A DNA stretch of 64,000 bases, taken from positions 569,127 through 633,126 of the forward strand of contig SMNH02000002.1 in assembly GCA_006383075.2 (NCBI GenBank). The letters run 5' to 3'. The stretch comes from Kordia sp. TARA_039_SRF. Lineage in GTDB: Bacteria > Bacteroidota > Bacteroidia > Flavobacteriales > Flavobacteriaceae. Positions within the stretch are counted from its first letter, which is position 1. Every line of letters starts with the position of its first letter. A program made the translations under genes and the position numbers. The notes under the pieces were generated by a model. That model was given only the letters and a program-made list of their open reading frames with translations. It made no database searches and had not been told where the DNA came from. This document shows, piece by piece, positions 1 through 6,453 of the stretch.

Positions 1-100
1 TTCTGGATTAATCGACGAAGTTCGCCAAGGAGATGAAGTAGAATTCGAATTAACAGAAGGTCGCAAAGGTCTTAACGCAGTGAACGTGAAAGTAATTTAA
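1..100 (+). CDS. Cold-shock protein (CspA family), 3' end only
   Basis: The window opens inside this gene; only the last 32 codons are present, ending at the TAA at 98-100. The tail contains SGLIDEVRQGDEVEFEL followed by GRKGLNAVNVKVI, which is the characteristic end of the roughly 63-residue single cold-shock domain proteins of Flavobacteria. The family binds single-stranded RNA and DNA through an OB fold and melts RNA secondary structure in the cytoplasm. The RNP motifs lie before the window and cannot be checked. A strong hairpin terminator follows 32 bases after the stop, so this gene ends its transcription unit. Confidence 0.88.
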   Translation, partial: SGLIDEVRQGDEVEFELTEGRKGLNAVNVKVI

Positions 101-131
101 TATCTATATATTTAATTCCTTAATGAAGTAA

Positions 132-159
132 AAGTCTATCGTTAGATAGACTTTTTTTT
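132..159 (+). terminator. Rho-independent terminator after the cold-shock gene
   Basis: A perfect 9-bp stem (AAGTCTATC / GATAGACTT) with a 4-base loop is followed by a run of T. It sits just after the cold-shock stop codon. Confidence 0.9.
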
Positions 160-243
160 GTTTTGGTTGTTAGTAGTGAGACTCTTCTTTTATATTCTCT
201 TATGTTCGCTAACTACAAAAAATAAAGAACGAAAAGCAAAGCG

Positions 244-279
244 ACCAAAAACCCAACACCTAACACCCAAAAAAAACCT
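244..279. repeat. G-tract intergenic repeat, copy 1
   Basis: On the minus strand this reads as short G tracts (GGGTGTTAGGTGTTGGGT) separated by T-rich spacers. Related sequence recurs at 11221-11254, 34402-34426 and 53689-53721, always in intergenic DNA. It lies immediately upstream of the DUF1456 gene. Confidence 0.6.
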
Positions 280-290
280 ATCTTTGCGCT

Positions 291-581
291 ATGGCATTAA
301 CAAACAACGACATTTTTAAGAAACTTCGCGTGGCTTTGAAGCTGCGTGACGACGATATTGTGAAAATTTTAGAATTGGTAGATTTCCGAATCTCCAAAAG
401 TGAACTCGGCGCATTTTTCCGCAATGAAGATCATCCAAAATATAAAAACTGTGGCGATCAAATATTGCGTAACTTTCTCAATGGTTTGGTGATTCACTTA
501 CGCGGTCCAATGCCGAAAAAAGGTGAGAAACCCAAGCCAAAATCGACACCTGTGACTTCCAAACGGAAAGAGCGGAAATAA
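291..581 (+). CDS. DUF1456 (YehS-like) protein, single-repeat form
   Basis: Residues 1-70 match one DUF1456 unit: a start of the type LTNNDIFKKLRVAL, a central DDDIVKILELVDFRISKSEL, and GDQILRNFLNGLVIHLRG near the end. Family members such as E. coli YehS (about 156 residues) carry two such units. This protein of 96 residues has only one, followed by a Lys/Pro/Arg-rich tail (residues 73-96) that could bind nucleic acid or simply be unstructured. The molecular role of the family is unknown. The ATG at 291 directly begins the conserved motif, so the start is secure. It stands alone, between a G-tract repeat and a lipoprotein gene on the same strand. Confidence 0.8.
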   Translation: MALTNNDIFKKLRVALKLRDDDIVKILELVDFRISKSELGAFFRNEDHPKYKNCGDQILRNFLNGLVIHLRGPMPKKGEKPKPKSTPVTSKRKERK

Positions 582-647
582 CAGGTTTGTTTGCTTTTAT
601 AGAATCCTACAGTCAAAAACCAAATCACAGCACTATAACCTACAACC

Positions 648-1520
648 ATGAAACCAACCAAATTACTATTTTTACTATTGTGCTGCTATTTCTTTTTTTC
701 ATGCACTAAAGAAACAAAAGCAGAATACCTACAGAATGTAACTGTAGACAGCAAAGGACTTTCTTGCGATGGCATTACCATGTCTAACTACGCAGGAACA
801 CTCACAGAAACCACTTTTAATTACGGCGAAAAAGTTACATTTAATTACGATAATTTTAAAGGATTGACCTTTGAAGACAGTTTAGCCTATCCGATGATGG
901 ACATACATGTGATGTTGAAAAGTGGTGATACTGTATTTTCCAGACCTGAATTGTTACCCAAAGAAGGTATTTCAAAAGAACAGTTTACTATATTTTCAGA
1001 AGTTACGTTTGCCAAACCTATGCTTCCCAACAATGAATACCTTGTTTCCATACAAATTTCCGATACCAAAAGTGACGCGTATTACCATTGGAAAAAACCA
1101 TTTAAAATTGTAAACAATCCTGAAATACAAACAGAAACAGACGGATTTACGTATGAAATTCTATATCTGTATTCATTGACACGTGATATCGCTATTACGA
1201 ATAATGTCATTCAGATGAATGAGAAAATATACCTAATACTAGAAGATTTAGAAGGATATGACATAGACGAAAACGGGAATGCTAGCATCATCGCGTCTAT
1301 GAATTTGGTGGATAGCAATGACGCACTTATCTTGGAAAACGATAACTTGCTTCCTAATTCTGTCAGTGCAAAAGATTTAAAACAACAACTCTACGTTTTA
1401 ATCGAAATTACCGATGAGAACATCCAAAATCCTGTGACGTGCAATTTTCAACTGAAAGATGCTGTAAGCGGAAAAACGCTGAGTAGTACATTTGAACTCA
1501 CTGTAGAAGACCAGAAATAA
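648..1520 (+). CDS. Hypothetical lipoprotein, 290 aa
   Basis: The N terminus has a short Lys-containing region, a very hydrophobic stretch (LLFLLLCCYFFF) and a lipobox ending FFSC with Cys at residue 19, so it should be lipidated and anchored in an envelope membrane. The rest is beta-rich and polar, without a motif I recognise. Two segments (about 25-155 and 160-285) both look like extended beta-sandwich sequence with alternating hydrophobic residues, so a tandem Ig-like arrangement is possible. It lies 66 bases before phnA on the same strand. Function unknown. Confidence 0.75.
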   Translation: MKPTKLLFLLLCCYFFFSCTKETKAEYLQNVTVDSKGLSCDGITMSNYAGTLTETTFNYGEKVTFNYDNFKGLTFEDSLAYPMMDIHVMLKSGDTVFSRPELLPKEGISKEQFTIFSEVTFAKPMLPNNEYLVSIQISDTKSDAYYHWKKPFKIVNNPEIQTETDGFTYEILYLYSLTRDIAITNNVIQMNEKIYLILEDLEGYDIDENGNASIIASMNLVDSNDALILENDNLLPNSVSAKDLKQQLYVLIEITDENIQNPVTCNFQLKDAVSGKTLSSTFELTVEDQK

Positions 1521-1586
1521 AAACGACTATCTGCTTTGATTTTTGGATGAAAAAGCTACTTTTGCTTCAAATTCCAACTAATCATC

Positions 1587-2165
1587 ATGAGTATCGAACG
1601 AGCGATTCAAAAACGAAGTGGCAATGCCTGCGAATTGTGCAATGCTACTGAAAAACTAGCAATATATCACGTACCGCCAAATCACAACGAAGCTTTAGAA
1701 AAGTCTATCTACGCATGTGAAACCTGTATTTCGCAAATAGAAAATCCAGAAACTATGGATGCTAATCATTGGCGCTGCTTAAATGATAGCATGTGGAGCG
1801 AAGTCAAAGCCGTACAAGTTCTTGCTTGGCGTATGCTACATCGTTTAAAACACGAAGGTTGGCCGCAAGATTTGCTCGATATGATGTATTTGGATGAAGA
1901 CGATTTGGAATGGGCTGCAGCTACTGGAGAAGCGGAAGACAAAGAAAACACCATCAAACACTTAGACGCAAATGGCGCACAATTGCAAGCAGGTGATAGT
2001 GTAGTTTTAATCAAAGATTTGAATGTAAAAGGCGCTAATTTTGTCGCAAAACGCGGAACTGCAGTTCGAAATATCTCTTTAGTCCACGACAATGCTGAAC
2101 ATATAGAAGGTCGTGTAAACGGTCAGCATATTGTGATTTTGACAAAATATGTGAAGAAATCGTAA
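1587..2165 (+). CDS. PhnA/YjdM family zinc-ribbon protein
   Basis: Residues 12-50 form a zinc ribbon with Cys15/Cys18 (CELC) and Cys44/Cys47 (CETC). The C-terminal domain (about 127-192) has the PhnA signature: DANGAQLQAGDSVVLIKDL, GANFVAKRGTAVRNI, then IEGRVNGQHIVILTKYVKK. The E. coli homologue was once linked to phosphonoacetate hydrolysis; that role is not established for the family, and no phosphonate genes lie nearby. At 192 residues it is longer than E. coli YjdM (about 111), because an acidic helical linker (70-125) separates ribbon and C-terminal domain; this long form is common in Bacteroidota. An imperfect terminator follows. Confidence 0.85.
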   Translation: MSIERAIQKRSGNACELCNATEKLAIYHVPPNHNEALEKSIYACETCISQIENPETMDANHWRCLNDSMWSEVKAVQVLAWRMLHRLKHEGWPQDLLDMMYLDEDDLEWAAATGEAEDKENTIKHLDANGAQLQAGDSVVLIKDLNVKGANFVAKRGTAVRNISLVHDNAEHIEGRVNGQHIVILTKYVKKS

Positions 2166-2176
2166 GTGGTTTAACT

Positions 2177-2212
2177 AAAAAAGGCTCGCCAATTGCTTGA
2201 CGAACCCTTTTT
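2177..2212 (+). terminator. Imperfect terminator after phnA
   Basis: AAAAAGGCTCGCCAA pairs imperfectly with TTGACGAACCCTTTTT, with a small loop and a final T run, 12 bases after the phnA stop. Confidence 0.6.
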
Positions 2213-2290
2213 CCATTAACTAACCAATCCTAAATAATTATTATGAAATGTGCGTAGCTGTAGGAATTGCTACGTACAACTTTTATATAC

Positions 2291-2725
2291 TTATGAAATC
2301 TCAATCAAACGCTTTGGTTTTACTTTATCTTCCTCACGTTTTGGCAAGGTAACATGTAAAATTCCGTTAGTGTATGTAGCGTTGATTTCTTCTCTATTTA
2401 CCGTTTGTGGCAATTTGAAAGAACGTTGAAACGCTGCATAACTAAATTCTCTTCGCGTATAATTGTCTTCTTTTGTCGTTTCTTCTTTTGTCGCTTCTGT
2501 GCTAATCGTTAACACATCATAATCTAGTGAGAGTTGAAAATCTTCTTTTGTTTTTCCTGGCGCAGCCACTTCTAATGAAAAATCATCAGCTGTTTCTTTA
2601 ATGTTTACTGCAGGAATATTTCCGCGATTTGTTATTGGATTTACCGTTCCGCCAAACCAATCTGTTTGAAATAACTCGTCAAAAATTGATGGAAAATCTG
2701 TGTTTTTACGTTTTACTAAATTCAT
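2291..2725 (-). CDS. Small heat shock protein (Hsp20/alpha-crystallin)
   Basis: ATP-independent holdase chaperone of the cytoplasm. The alpha-crystallin domain spans about residues 38-144, beginning at PAVNIKETADDFSLEVAAPG and including the family-typical ATYTNGILHVTLPKRE near residues 115-130. The short N-terminal arm (SIFDELFQTDWFG) is typical of flavobacterial members and length (144 aa) is usual. The gene faces away from the lysozyme gene, sharing a 272-bp divergent region that contains a tandem TGACA-type element which could serve as operator or promoter. Confidence 0.92.
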   Translation of the reverse strand: MNLVKRKNTDFPSIFDELFQTDWFGGTVNPITNRGNIPAVNIKETADDFSLEVAAPGKTKEDFQLSLDYDVLTISTEATKEETTKEDNYTRREFSYAAFQRSFKLPQTVNREEINATYTNGILHVTLPKREEDKVKPKRLIEIS

Positions 2726-2821
2726 TGTATTGTTTTTTTTAAGTTTAATTTTCAGTTTTTATGTGTATGCTGTTTTGAATACGCTTTGTATAAGGCAAAC
2801 AGTATTCCAACTGTATTCTGC

Positions 2822-2874
2822 TGTCATTTTGACATTTTTATATGTTTTTAAATGACAAAATGACATTTTTATAT
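2822..2874. promoter_or_regulatory. Tandem TGACA-containing element in the hsp20/lysozyme divergent region
   Basis: Two 22-bp units (2822-2843 and 2853-2874) repeat with a 31-bp period. Each holds two TGACA-type pentamers 8 bp apart and ends in the identical 14-mer TGACATTTTTATAT. In the first unit the pentamers form an inverted pair (TGTCA-TTT-TGACA). A 31-bp period puts the sites about three helical turns apart, as expected for cooperative binding on one DNA face. Regulator unknown; heat-shock control of hsp20 is an inference from position. Confidence 0.45.
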
Positions 2875-2997
2875 TGTTTTGATGTGACGCTGTGGCGGAA
2901 AACAAACAATTTCACACGCACATTACTGAACTGATATTTTGATTGAAAAAGAAATTACGCTAATTTGTACCACTAATCACCATCTAATTTTCAAAGC

Positions 2998-3780
2998 ATG
3001 AAGAACCACTTTTATAAAGTAATAACAATCATTTGTTTAACGATTGTTTGCGCTTGCGCGAATGATAAAAAAGAAGACAAACCACAAAAGTCTAACGAAA
3101 AAACCGCCACAAAAGAAACGCCTGTAAACAAAAGAAGCACCTATAAATTTCCAGCGCTTGGAATTGATATTTCAAAGTATCAAGGTGACGAAATTGACGT
3201 GCTGAGCATGAAAAAAGATAAGTTACAATTTGTAATTTGCAAAGCAACAGAAGGCATCACATATACCGATCCGAAGTTTTCTGAAAATTGGAAAGCTATC
3301 AAAGAGAAAGGTTTTATCAGAGGCGCCTATCATTTTTACATCAGTGCAGACAGTCCAAAAGATCAGGCCGAACATTTTCTAAATACACTAAAAGGCTTAG
3401 AACCTACTGATATTCCGCCTATTATTGACATCGAAGAAAGTGGTATTGATAAAAGTTACGCTGTAGAAGATGTGCAGGAAAGTGTTTTAAGTTTATTACA
3501 AGAAATTGACAAAGCTATCAATGCAACGCCGATTATTTACTCTAATACAAGCTTCGCCAATAAATACCTCAATAATGAAGCGTTTGCCAACTATCCACTT
3601 TGGGTTGCCGATTACGACGCAAAGGCCAATCCAGATATTCCAAGTGCATGGAAAACAAAGGGATTTACCTTCTGGCAAAAAACAGATAATTACGACTTAA
3701 ATGGTTTCACTGACGACGCTGATGTTTTTAATGGTGATATGGAACAATTAAAAGTATTCATCAAAAAAAGCTATCGATAA
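2998..3780 (+). CDS. GH25 lysozyme-type lipoprotein (muramidase)
   Basis: Predicted to cleave the beta-1,4 bond between N-acetylmuramic acid and N-acetylglucosamine. The N-terminal signal ends in a lipobox (CLTIVCAC, Cys near residue 19-21), then a polar Lys-rich linker to about residue 48. The GH25 barrel runs from about 52 to 255: GIDISKYQG carries the first conserved Asp, FVICKATEG, GAYHFY, and PPIIDIEESG holds the Asp-x-Glu catalytic pair, followed by IIYSN and LWVADYD. Domain length is normal. It stands alone; a hairpin-rich repeat follows. Whether it remodels the cell's own wall or attacks other bacteria cannot be told. Confidence 0.92.
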   Translation: MKNHFYKVITIICLTIVCACANDKKEDKPQKSNEKTATKETPVNKRSTYKFPALGIDISKYQGDEIDVLSMKKDKLQFVICKATEGITYTDPKFSENWKAIKEKGFIRGAYHFYISADSPKDQAEHFLNTLKGLEPTDIPPIIDIEESGIDKSYAVEDVQESVLSLLQEIDKAINATPIIYSNTSFANKYLNNEAFANYPLWVADYDAKANPDIPSAWKTKGFTFWQKTDNYDLNGFTDDADVFNGDMEQLKVFIKKSYR

Positions 3781-3801
3781 TAAAACTTTTTATCCAATAA
3801 A

Positions 3802-3929
3802 AAAACTGTCTCTAAAAGTTCTTACGTCATTCTGGGCTTGACCCAGAATCTCATCACATGACTTCTCACTGTTATGGGAAACCGAATCAAGTTCGGTTTG
3901 ACGAATTCTAAACTTTTCGAGACAGTTTT
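3802..3929. repeat. 128-bp intergenic element with 19-bp terminal inverted repeats and two internal hairpins
   Basis: The ends AAAACTGTCTCTAAAAGTT and AACTTTTCGAGACAGTTTT are inverted copies with one mismatch. Inside are two perfect stem-loops: TTCTGGG/CCCAGAA (3830-3847) and AACCGAA/TTCGGTT (about 3880-3899). It lies between the convergent lysozyme and sucC genes and probably also ends both transcripts. The architecture resembles a REP- or MITE-like mobile repeat. Confidence 0.75.
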
Positions 3930-3965
3930 ATATATAAACTGAATATATAAAATATATAACTATGC

Positions 3966-5159
3966 TTATGCTAAAACAGCTTGTACTTTATCTGCTGCTT
4001 CTTGGAATTGTACTGCTGATTCTACAGCCAATCCTGAATTGTCAATCAATTCTTTGGCGATATCTGCATTCGTTCCTTGTAAACGTACAATAATTGGAAC
4101 TTGAATAGCATCGCCCATATTTTTATACGCATCTACAACTCCTTGTGCTACACGATCACAACGTACAATTCCACCAAAAATATTGATTAAAATTGCTTTT
4201 ACATTCGGATCTTTTAAGATGATTCTAAACGCTTCTTCTACACGTTTTGCATCGGCAGTTCCTCCTACATCTAAGAAGTTTGCAGGTTCTCCTCCAGCCA
4301 TTTTAATTAAATCCATTGTTGCCATTGCCAATCCAGCACCATTTACCATACAACCCACATTTCCGTCAAGGTCAACATAATTTAAGCCTACTTCTTTCGC
4401 TTCTACTTCAATTGGGTTTTCTTCACGTAAATCGCGCATAGCTGCGTAATCTTTGTGACGGAATAATGCATTGTCATCCAACGTAACTTTTGCATCCACA
4501 GCCATGATTTTATCGTCAGAAGTTTTCAACACTGGGTTGATTTCAAACAATGAAGAATCAGAAGCTACATATGCTTTGTATAATGAAGTCACAAACTTGG
4601 TCATTTCTTTAAAAGCAGTTCCGCTCAATCCTAAGTTGAACGCTACTCTTCTCGCTTGAAAAGGTAACAATCCTTGTGCTGCGTCAATTTCTTCTGTAAA
4701 AATTAAGTGTGGTGTTTCTTCAGCAACCGTTTCAATATCCATTCCACCTTCGGTAGAATACATAATCATATTACGACCTGTGGCTCTGTTTAACAACACA
4801 GACATATAAAATTCGTTTGGTTCGCTATCGCCAGGGTAATACACATCTTCCGCAATCAATACTTGGTGTACACGCTTTCCTTCAGCAGAAGTTTGTGGTG
4901 TTACCAAATCCATTCCGATAATTTGTCCTGCGATTTCTTCTACTTCCTGAAGATTTTTTGCAAGTTTTACACCGCCGCCTTTTCCGCGTCCACCAGCATG
5001 TACTTGTGCTTTAATCACATGCCATCCTGTGCCAGTTTCCTCAGTTAATTGCTTTGCAGCTGCTACAGCTTCTGCTGGAGTGGTTGCTACTTTTCCTCTT
5101 TGAACGCGTACGCCAAAACTTGCTAATATTTCTTTTCCTTGGTATTCGTGTAGATTCAT
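3966..5159 (-). CDS. sucC: Succinate--CoA ligase [ADP-forming] subunit beta
   Basis: Beta subunit of succinyl-CoA synthetase, a citric-acid-cycle enzyme that makes ATP or GTP from succinyl-CoA. The protein starts MNLHEYQGKEIL, the usual start of the family; the reading frame is open further upstream but those 42 codons do not resemble SucC, so the ATG at 5159 is chosen, giving the standard 397 residues. Conserved signatures seen are the ATP-grasp glycine loop HAGGRGKGGGVK, MVNGAGLAMATMD and INIFGGIVRCDRVAQG. The sucD partner is not in this window, which is common in Bacteroidota. A TACATTTG -7 box lies 25 bases upstream. Confidence 0.97.
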   Translation of the reverse strand: MNLHEYQGKEILASFGVRVQRGKVATTPAEAVAAAKQLTEETGTGWHVIKAQVHAGGRGKGGGVKLAKNLQEVEEIAGQIIGMDLVTPQTSAEGKRVHQVLIAEDVYYPGDSEPNEFYMSVLLNRATGRNMIMYSTEGGMDIETVAEETPHLIFTEEIDAAQGLLPFQARRVAFNLGLSGTAFKEMTKFVTSLYKAYVASDSSLFEINPVLKTSDDKIMAVDAKVTLDDNALFRHKDYAAMRDLREENPIEVEAKEVGLNYVDLDGNVGCMVNGAGLAMATMDLIKMAGGEPANFLDVGGTADAKRVEEAFRIILKDPNVKAILINIFGGIVRCDRVAQGVVDAYKNMGDAIQVPIIVRLQGTNADIAKELIDNSGLAVESAVQFQEAADKVQAVLA

Positions 5160-5183
5160 TTTACGAAATTTTTTATAGTGCCA

Positions 5184-5191
5184 CAAATGTA
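5184..5191 (-). promoter_or_regulatory. Candidate -7 box for sucC (TACATTTG)
   Basis: Exact match to the Bacteroidota TAnnTTTG box on the minus strand, placing a start site about 21 bases before the sucC ATG. No clear -33 TTTG is visible. Confidence 0.4.
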
Positions 5192-5250
5192 AAAAATCGA
5201 ACGCACTAAACCCAATTAATTTTGGTTTTTGATAGATTGTAGAAAAACAA

Positions 5251-5281
5251 CAAAAGAGCCAATTGTATAATTGACTCTTTT
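5251..5281 (-). terminator. Terminator after precursor peptide 1
   Basis: AAAAGAGCCAAT / ATTGACTCTTTT forms an 11-12 bp stem with one mismatch and a 6-base loop, with T residues on the minus-strand side. It separates the peptide gene at 5333-5557 from sucC. Confidence 0.7.
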
Positions 5282-5332
5282 GCATTATTCATTCTTCTTT
5301 AAATAAGTGTTTGTATGTATTTTAGAATGCCA

Positions 5333-5557
5333 TTAACAACCCACAAACGTACAACCTTGTGTTTGACATTCTACCGTACAAAACTCCGTTTCTGGTGGCG
5401 GACATACAAAAACAGAAATGTATTTGCAAAAATCTGAAAAACAAGCGTCATCGTAAGTTGGTACAATACTAACTGGAGTTGCGCCACCTTTAAGCTTGTG
5501 TAATTGACTAATTTTTTGCTTGTTAAGCATTAACGAAGTAAGTTTTCTTTTTTTCAT
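5333..5557 (-). CDS. GG-leader Cys-rich precursor peptide 1 (lanthipeptide-like)
   Basis: A 74-residue peptide. The leader (1-25) has the pattern KLTSLMLNKQKISQLH followed by KLKGG, as in Bacteroidota class I lanthipeptide-like or TIGR04149-type precursors, where a C39-type protease cuts after Gly-Gly. The core (26-74) has seven Cys and several Ser/Thr, with the segment VCPPPETEFCTVEC (module B) that recurs in precursor 2. No LanB, LanC, YcaO, radical-SAM or peptidase-ABC exporter gene lies in the window, so processing enzymes would have to act in trans. The assignment to lanthipeptides is by leader only; an unmodified, disulfide-rich peptide is equally possible. It has its own terminator and a conserved upstream element. 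Confidence 0.75.
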   Translation of the reverse strand: MKKRKLTSLMLNKQKISQLHKLKGGATPVSIVPTYDDACFSDFCKYISVFVCPPPETEFCTVECQTQGCTFVGC

Positions 5558-5605
5558 AATTTAAGTTTTAGTTTACCTAAAAATAGCTAATATGAAAAGT
5601 ACTTT

Positions 5606-5622
5606 ATTACGGTTTTGCCATA
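5606..5622 (-). promoter_or_regulatory. Conserved 17-bp element upstream of precursor peptide 1
   Basis: ATTACGGTTTTGCCATA (plus-strand reading) lies 49 bases before the start codon. A copy with one difference lies at the matching place before precursor 2 (5985-6001). Shared regulation or recent duplication would explain it. Confidence 0.45.
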
Positions 5623-5653
5623 CTTTGCTTGTAAAAACTTAATTTTTTGATGC

Positions 5654-5932
5654 TTAAATTTTATCTGCTAAAGTACCAATATCAATAGGTGAATCACATG
5701 TAATCACAAATGAACAATTACGAGTTACGCAATCGATAGTGCAAAATTGTGTTACTGGTGGTGGACAAACAACAAAAGATGGTTCTTGGCAACCTGTTGG
5801 TCTACACGTTACACAAGAGCAAGTACTCATTGTAATTTGATCACTAGGTGCAGCAGCGCCTCCACTTTTGTTGTGTAATTGACTAATTTTTTGCTTATTC
5901 AGCGTTAACGAGTTTAGTTTCTTTTTTTTCAT
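5654..5932 (-). CDS. GG-leader Cys-rich precursor peptide 2, two-module core
   Basis: A 92-residue peptide with the leader KLNSLTLNKQKISQLH and a Gly-Gly at 24-25. Its core contains two recognisable modules: module A, CSCVTCRPTGCQ, shared with precursor 3, and module B, VCPPPVTQFCTIDC, shared with precursor 1. It therefore looks like a fusion of the other two cores, with a further 18-residue tail (SPIDIGTLADKI at the end). Ser/Thr next to Cys would suit lanthionine formation; nothing in the window shows that this happens. Separated from precursor 1 by 96 bp and from precursor 3 by a terminator, so each is probably its own transcript. Confidence 0.75.
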   Translation of the reverse strand: MKKKKLNSLTLNKQKISQLHNKSGGAAAPSDQITMSTCSCVTCRPTGCQEPSFVVCPPPVTQFCTIDCVTRNCSFVITCDSPIDIGTLADKI

Positions 5933-5984
5933 AATCGTATAGTTTTTGGTGATATTGTAAGATACACATATTCAAAATCAAACA

Positions 5985-6001
5985 ATTACGGTTTTTCCAT
6001 A
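5985..6001 (-). promoter_or_regulatory. Conserved 17-bp element upstream of precursor peptide 2
   Basis: ATTACGGTTTTTCCATA (plus-strand reading), 53 bases before the start codon; 16 of 17 bases match the element before precursor 1. Between it and the gene the minus strand has TTTG, then TATCTTAC after about 17 bases, a weak fit to a -33/-7 pair. Confidence 0.45.
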
Positions 6002-6013
6002 GAATTTATTCCA

Positions 6014-6041
6014 TAAAAAAAGCGAGCACTACGACTCGCTT
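6014..6041 (-). terminator. Terminator after precursor peptide 3
   Basis: Stem AAGCGAG / CTCGCTT with an 8-base loop, followed on the minus strand by seven T. It lies 17 bases after the precursor 3 stop. Confidence 0.85.
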
Positions 6042-6057
6042 CACTAGTTTTTTCTGA

Positions 6058-6237
6058 TTATCGAATACAGTCTTTCGTAACAGGTTGAATGGTTTGACAA
6101 CCTTGTCTACACGTATCACAACTACAACCGCTAGCTGTTGGACATGTTGTTGTTTCGCCTTCTTTACCTCCTATTTGATGTAATTCGCTAATTTTTCGTT
6201 TGTTCAGCGCAAGTGCGCTTAAATTTCTTTTCTTCAT
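6058..6237 (-). CDS. GG-leader Cys-rich precursor peptide 3
   Basis: A 59-residue peptide beginning at the ATG at 6237; an earlier in-frame ATG (6267) adds ten residues that do not match the sibling leaders and is rejected. The leader NLSALALNKRKISELH is followed by QIGG, and the core contains module A, CSCDTCRQGCQ, as in precursor 2, then a Thr/Pro tail. Six Cys lie in the 34-residue core. Same leader family as precursors 1 and 2, hence the same processing machinery is expected, located elsewhere in the genome. The divergent lysA promoter lies upstream. Confidence 0.73.
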   Translation of the reverse strand: MKKRNLSALALNKRKISELHQIGGKEGETTTCPTASGCSCDTCRQGCQTIQPVTKDCIR

Positions 6238-6453
6238 AATTGTAAATTTTAATACTCCAATATACAATCGCTCCTACTTCAATACTAATATTGTATTTGA
6301 CACTTTATAAATCACGAGTAACTTTTAGAATAACAATTTTAAAAACGTACAAAATGTTATAAATAAAACATTTTGTGTTATTTTTATATTTTTTAATTAG
6401 TTTTCTTTATCGTAAATTCAATTTATTATAGTTTTGAACTTGAAAATAATACC

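Noticed and set aside
1766-2092. Open frame of 108 codons antisense to phnA
   Set aside because: The plus strand encodes a recognised PhnA protein; the antisense frame has no family features.
3802-3929. Insertion sequence
   Set aside because: Inverted ends enclose only 90 bp and no transposase frame; kept as a non-autonomous repeat.
5160-5285. Longer start for sucC
   Set aside because: The 42 extra codons overlap the promoter box and terminator and lack similarity to SucC.
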